From positions 1,619,739-1,683,738 of the forward strand of contig OY747715.1 of the NCBI GenBank assembly GCA_963556495.2: a stretch of 64,000 bases of DNA, given 5' to 3'. Within the stretch, counting starts at the first letter, position 1. Every line of letters starts with the position of its first letter. The notes under the pieces are model-generated. The model ran no database searches, was not told where the DNA came from, and saw only the letters and a program-made list of their open reading frames with translations. The position numbers were made by a program, and so were the translations under genes. Below are positions 59,300 through 64,000 of the stretch, one piece after another. The stretch comes from Valencia hispanica (taxonomy: Eukaryota; Chordata; Actinopteri; Cyprinodontiformes; Valenciidae).

Positions 59300-61005
59300 T
59301 CCTCAGGTGATGAAGAGGAGCAGCAGGTCTACTCTTCATCTCTGAACCTCAGAAGAAGCTCTGATAGCTGCTTGGATCCAGGATCCGGTCCTTCAGTCGG
59401 GATCTCAAGTGAGGAGCAGGAAGCCCGGAGCCACGCCCACATTACCGCAGCTCAGGCTCTGATTGGACCAGACGGACAGAACCTGTGTTTATCTGCTTGT
59501 TGTGATGATCTGCATGGAGAGGAAGCTGCAGCCGCTCTGCAGGAGGAAGTTGCGCCACTCGAGCAGAGAAGGTTTCGTTTCTCTTTTTGACTTTTATGGT
59601 TTCAGTCTGAGCCGAGCAGGTTCTGGGGTCCGAACCCGACCTGACGGTTCTGTTGGGCTTCAGAGTGGGACCCAGAGAATCCTAAAGTCTAAACATGAAC
59701 TCCTCTACCTGGACAGCGACTCTCTGCCTGGACCAATCAGAGGCGGCGGTTCACCCGCTGAGCAGGAAGTGGTTGGAGGGGAGGAGTGAAGCAGACAGGA
59801 AGAGACGCTGATGAAGGAGGAAACCTTATAAGGTAAAAAACTAAATGCTGCCAGGAAGAAGAGGATGACGATGATGATGATGCTCAGGCTGGTAGGACGT
59901 GTCCCATTCCTGGAGAACGGGTGTCAAACATCTCTGTCTCCATGGTTACAGACGTTCCTCTGGTTTCACCCAAACACAGCAACATGTTCACATGAGGTGA
60001 GGCGACTTTATGTGTGTAGCAAAGATTCAACGAGACAGTTCATGGTGCTTTACAGAGTAAACACAGCAATAAAGCAGAAAACACACAAAACACATACGAC
60101 AACGTTTAAAACATGAGAAAACTCCCAGCACAACCTCAGCGCTTCCAGGATTCAGTTCAAACAGCAGCTCACCCCCCTACCACAGTCTAACTCCGCCCAC
60201 ATTTCTTGTGCCAAAAGGAGGCGTGGCCTGGCAGACCAGCTAACACTTGGGGGGGTCTGAGCCAAAGTCTCCTCCCCTTCCGGTGGAAGCATGGCTCATC
60301 CCTGGCCGATAAAACAACAAAACAAGATAAAAGTCAATGGAGCGATAAAAGTTATTTTCTGCTCCGCTTTGCCTGAAGCCTTAAATCACACACATGCTGT
60401 ACCTCAGTTTAAATGATAGCTAATGATGTGCGTCATGTGATTTTGTGATTTATTTATTAATTTTTAATTAAAATGACTACCAATCATAAGTCGCATATAT
60501 GACGTAATTTAGCTAACATTAGCTAGCACTTGAAATACCCAGAGACCTTGTGGACCTCCATGTTGGCTCTCACTGACCGACTGTTTCTCCCCCAGCATGG
60601 CCGTCACTTTCCACATGTCCAGATTTATAGAGCTTTTCTCCACGTTTAACGCGCCTTTCTTCATCCTGGAAGGAGGATGCGAAGCTCGCTAAACACACGG
60701 CCATTTTTCTTCTTCTTCTTCTTCAGTTGTAGTCCACTACGTGTTTTCACACAAAACCTAAAGTAGCTTTTACCGCCTGTCCAAAATTAGCGCTTCTTCT
60801 ACATCATATTGTGTCTTTAAACTTTTCGGACATCGTATGTTAAATCCATGGAAAATTTCAAAAGGGATCAGATAATAACTGATGAATTTTTTTTGATAGA
60901 CCTTGTGGACCGGATGGAGATGGGCGTGGCTTAGGCTCCCCATTGACATGTTGACCGCAGCGCTGCTGCAGTGGCACAGACAGCGAGAAAGATGGAGAGC
61001 AACGT
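59300..61005. other. Intergenic, no gene recognised
   Basis: Mixed unique and repeat-like sequence with no conserved exon. Small frames lack splice context or recognisable motifs. Confidence 0.35.
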
Positions 61006-61006
61006 G

Positions 61007-61075
61007 AGCTCCTTCGTCTCGCTCCTTCGTCTCGCTCCTTCGTCTCGCTCCTTCGTCTCGCTCCTTCGTCTCAGA
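61007..61075. repeat. 15-bp tandem repeat (CTCCTTCGTCTCGCT)
   Basis: Four to five near-perfect 15-bp copies. The minus strand translates to repeated ETKERDEGA. Confidence 0.9.
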
Positions 61076-62186
61076 GCGATCTTTCTGAGGCAGAGGATTT
61101 CTCTCCACACCAGGTTCTGTGGAGGAGGCGTGGGCGGAGTCTCAGCTTATTTTATTCTCCACAGCGGCAGGATGGCTGACGTCAGCCCTCACTGCAGAGC
61201 GAACAGCAATGCCTGATTCAAATTCAAGGACAGTGTAGAGTTTTAACCTGAAGAGGGCGCCACACTGATGGTTTTAGACAGAAAATACATACTTTTAAAA
61301 TACCCAAATAATGACCAGACATGTAGACAGCCCTATTAGACACTCATCTATACAGTTTATCAGCAAAAAAAGTGGATATGGAGGAAGAGTTTCTCTTTAA
61401 GAAATGAAATGATCTTTAGGGTGGATTAATTTGTTCCTCTGGTGGCCACCAGGGGAGCTGTTCCTGACCTCCAGGTTAAAACAGAACCATATCTGCTTCA
61501 GGAGCTCATCTGGAACATCTCGATCATTTCTCAACTTAAACTCAGTTTTTATCTTTATTAAAATGAAACTTTTTCATCGTCTGGCTCCAGAACCTGCTAG
61601 GTTCACCTCAGAGACCTGATGCTGGTCTCTACCAGTCTGTGGCTCAGTGCTGCCACCTGCTGTCAGCTGGAGGCTCAGCCCCCAGCGGAGGAGGAAGACA
61701 TTCATCCAGAGGAGATCTCAGCTGCTGCATTCATCTTGTTTAAAGCCCAGAGTGGAATAAAGCTGTGGAGGAACTGCTCAGAGACATGTTTTGTGAATAA
61801 AAGTTTAATTATTTATGGGTTCGGTTCAAAGGTCCGACTGAAACCAGAACAAGCGAAAAAAAAACGGAATAAATATGTACAGAAATAAAAACACAGGCTG
61901 GGAATCTAAACAATCCGCACAGAATAAATAAATGTATTCTTTAAAATATGTTTCAACAAAGAAATGAGAAAAGCTTTTGGACTTTTTTCTGTTTTATTGT
62001 CTTAATTTTTTCTACAAGCAGAAAAGGTTTCATCATCACAGAGTTAGTTTTTATCGTGGAGTTGAGTTCCTTCATGTGAAGTTCAGTTTTAACTCATCCT
62101 CCTCCTCCTCTCTGTATCCCTGCAGGAGGAAACTTGGAAAGGTCTCCATGATGAAGCTGATGCTTCATCCTGACCCAGCTGAGGGT
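61076..62186. other. Likely 3' UTR/flank of the minus-strand gene at 62187
   Basis: Downstream, in transcript sense, of the stop at 62187 is a minus-strand AATAAA at 61998-61993, about 190 nt away. Beyond it I see no gene. Confidence 0.5.
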
Positions 62187-62625
62187 TCATCTCTGGCTCA
62201 CAGGAACGTCCCTCTTTCTCCTGAAGATGGTATAAAAAGCTTTCTTCCTCCGGCTGACGGACGGCTCCTGAGCGTCTCCTCCGTCCCTCCTCATGTTGGA
62301 CGGCTGGACGGCGGCTCCGCTGCCAGACGAGCTGGATGAGGCGGACGAGGAGAAGAGGGTGGAGCCGTCAGGAGCATCCGAGGTGATAAAGAGGGAGCGG
62401 GTGGAGCAGGAGGAGGCGAGGGCGCTGGAGGAGTTGCCTCTCAGCTCCCCCAGGCTGGAGCTCTTCTCCAGACCTCCTCCTCCTCCTGCTCTGTGGGCGG
62501 GGCTGTGACCCTGCAGGAGGTGGGGTCTGGAGTCCAGGATATGCGGCCTGGACTGGTGCAGAGCTCGTGATTCGTTGAGAGACAGTGGGAGGGCGGAGTC
62601 AGAGTCTGAGCGGCTCATGAGGTCC
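62187..62625 (-). CDS. Last coding exon of an unrecognised gene
   Basis: A clear acceptor (TTTTTTTTTTGTCAG|GGACC) opens an exon at 62625 that is open for 145 codons to a TGA at 62187. It enters in phase 2, so the preceding exon supplies two bases. The peptide starts DLMSRSDSDSALPLSLNESR, is Ser-rich with a polyserine run, contains LEKSSSLGELRG, and ends in a basic block SRRKKAFYTIFRRKRDVP. This composition fits the disordered tail of a signalling or scaffold protein with a basic membrane- or partner-binding end. I cannot name the family. Upstream exons are not visible in the remaining 1.4 kb, and a poly(A) signal follows at 61998-61993. Confidence 0.7.
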
Positions 62626-63017
62626 CTGACAAAAAAAAAAAAAAGATGATGATGAGAACCTGAATCTTCGTCACATCCTCACTGTTGGTGCAATATTCAT
62701 ATTCATCTCTGATTTTACATCGGATTGACACCAAAACACAATAATATTAATATAATAGGATAGAAATACAAGCAGCAGAGCTTTTGGAGTTGGAGGATTT
62801 GGAACATTCTAAAATAAAATCCATGAAATAAATAAAGTTTCTGCAGTAATACACCTGATCTAAGGTCGGACATGAATGAGAAATAAAGAGCCAGGCATTA
62901 TGCAGAGAGACAGAAAGGAGAACAGAACAGGAAAGGCTTTTATTTTGAAGAACCAGGAGTGTCTCATGAATGGAGAGCATCTTTAGGAAGTTCAGGAGGT
63001 TATTAGCTAGTAGCAGC

Positions 63018-63551
63018 CAGAGGTGGAAAGTAACTAGTTACATTTACTTGAGTAACTTTTAGGAGTAGTTTAACTAGACTTTGCTTTTTACTTTTACTTG
63101 AGTTTCTGGCTCCTCTACAAACAGCGACTAAATGTACTGAATAAAACTGAATTATTGTTTTAACCAGACTGAAGTGAGACCTCCTGTTTATACACAAGCT
63201 TCATCGTTTTAATATTTTCCATCTGCTGAGGATGTTGTGCCATTTGGAGGACTTCACCCTGGTCTGATATTTATTCATTACCTACTGTAAATATTTGTTT
63301 CATTAGTTATACTTGGGAAAAACGTTTCTGCTAGTCAGATTTGTTACTTTACAATTATGTAATGTATTTCTATTTATTTTAGTCTTTAGAATTTGCACAT
63401 AACTTTATATTTTTGTCCAATTACATAGTTTTTAAATATTAAATCATGTCCTGATCTCAAACTCAATACTTTTTTACCCCTACTTGAGTAATTTCTTTTA
63501 CCGATTACCGGTAGTACTTCGTACAATTTTTGGTTTCTCCACCGGCCTCTG
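63018..63551. mobile_element. hAT-type MITE, 534 bp
   Basis: Ends CAGAGGTGGAAAGTAACTAG and (reverse complement of the right end) CAGAGGCCGGTGGAG form short inverted repeats. The flanks GTAGCAGC (63010-63017) and TTAGCAGC (63552-63559) agree at 7 of 8 bases, as expected for an 8-bp hAT target duplication. Internal sequence is rich in ACTTGAGTAA words and is non-coding. Confidence 0.75.
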
Positions 63552-63559
63552 TTAGCAGC

Positions 63560-64000
63560 TCTCAGCCTGCTCTGGTCAGTAAATCAAACACACCCTTTAA
63601 CAGGAGACTCTCCCCATCTGTACATGACCATACCAATCACTGGTACACACTACAGGAGCTCAGAGGGGACATTAATCCAGGTTTGACTTTTACTCTGATT
63701 ACATTAGATAAGAATCGTTTATGAGACACGAGTCCAAGTCAAGTAGGGAGTTTTTCAGTCCCCATCGCTTCCCGTTACCAGTTGGTAACTTTCAGATTTA
63801 AAAAAAGTTTTTCTTCTCATTTTACATATTTATTTATTCACAATAATTAAAGGCTTAAAATTATTTTTCATTTGGCAAATTTACAAAACGTTTTCTGTTA
63901 TCCATAAAAGTCAATTATGAAGATTAAAACCGTCTTCTTGGGAAACATCAACGTTTTTTTTTGCCCCTGTTTTCATCAGGTTGGTGATAAAACAGAAGAA
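63560..64000. other. No feature seen
   Basis: A/T-rich sequence without coding or repeat structure that I can support. Confidence 0.4.

Noticed and set aside
60770..61216. Frames on both strands around the 15-bp repeat
   Set aside because: No recognisable domain; length depends on the repeat. No convincing splice context.

Overview
The window is teleost nuclear DNA. The evidence is vertebrate-type split genes with GT-AG introns, Tc1-like transposons, L2/CR1-group and other LINE copies, a tRNA-derived SINE, a hAT-type MITE, and many GC-rich minisatellites. The species cannot be fixed from sequence alone. All gene models were built by hand: I read splice sites, checked that exon phases join, and compared the peptides with remembered vertebrate families.

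Layout. (1) 39-9702, minus: ccdc90b, a mitochondrial coiled-coil protein, 9 coding exons, 234 aa. (2) 9703-10077: short head-to-head promoter region. (3) 10078-17334, plus: alg8, an ER glucosyltransferase of N-glycan assembly, 13 exons, 521 aa. (4) 21132-33278, minus: a guanylate cyclase activating protein (GCAP/guca1 family), 4 exons, 189 aa, with a 5.4 kb minisatellite and a Tc1 element in intron 1. (5) 33.3-47.3 kb: a transposon graveyard. It holds Tc1 remnants, a LINE interrupted by a (TA)n tract, a 5'-truncated LINE with an 18-bp target duplication, and a large element-like segment (about 37.2-45.2 kb) bounded by inverted repeats. That segment contains an L2/CR1-type LINE and a ubiquitin-specific-protease-like gene. 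(6) 47667-57666, minus: rcsd1 (CapZIP), 6 coding exons, 282 aa, with a 51-bp minisatellite in intron 3 and a 3.7 kb, 30-bp minisatellite in intron 1. (7) 57.7-64 kb: repeats plus the last exon (62187-62625, minus) of an unrecognised gene.

The most unusual pattern is that several minisatellites are fused to splice sites. In alg8 the repeat unit copies the exon 5/intron 5 donor junction. In ccdc90b an entire intron is a repeat whose first unit is the donor. In rcsd1 every 51-bp unit carries the authentic 3' acceptor, and the unit is 17 codons long, stop-free and in phase with the exon, so use of an upstream acceptor would add 17-residue modules in frame. Very long open frames inside the arrays are otherwise artefacts of repeat lengths divisible by three.

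The four recognised genes do not form one pathway: mitochondrial inner membrane coiled coil, ER glycosylation, photoreceptor calcium sensing and muscle actin-capping regulation. Their proximity is ordinary chromosomal neighbourhood, except for the probable shared ccdc90b/alg8 promoter.
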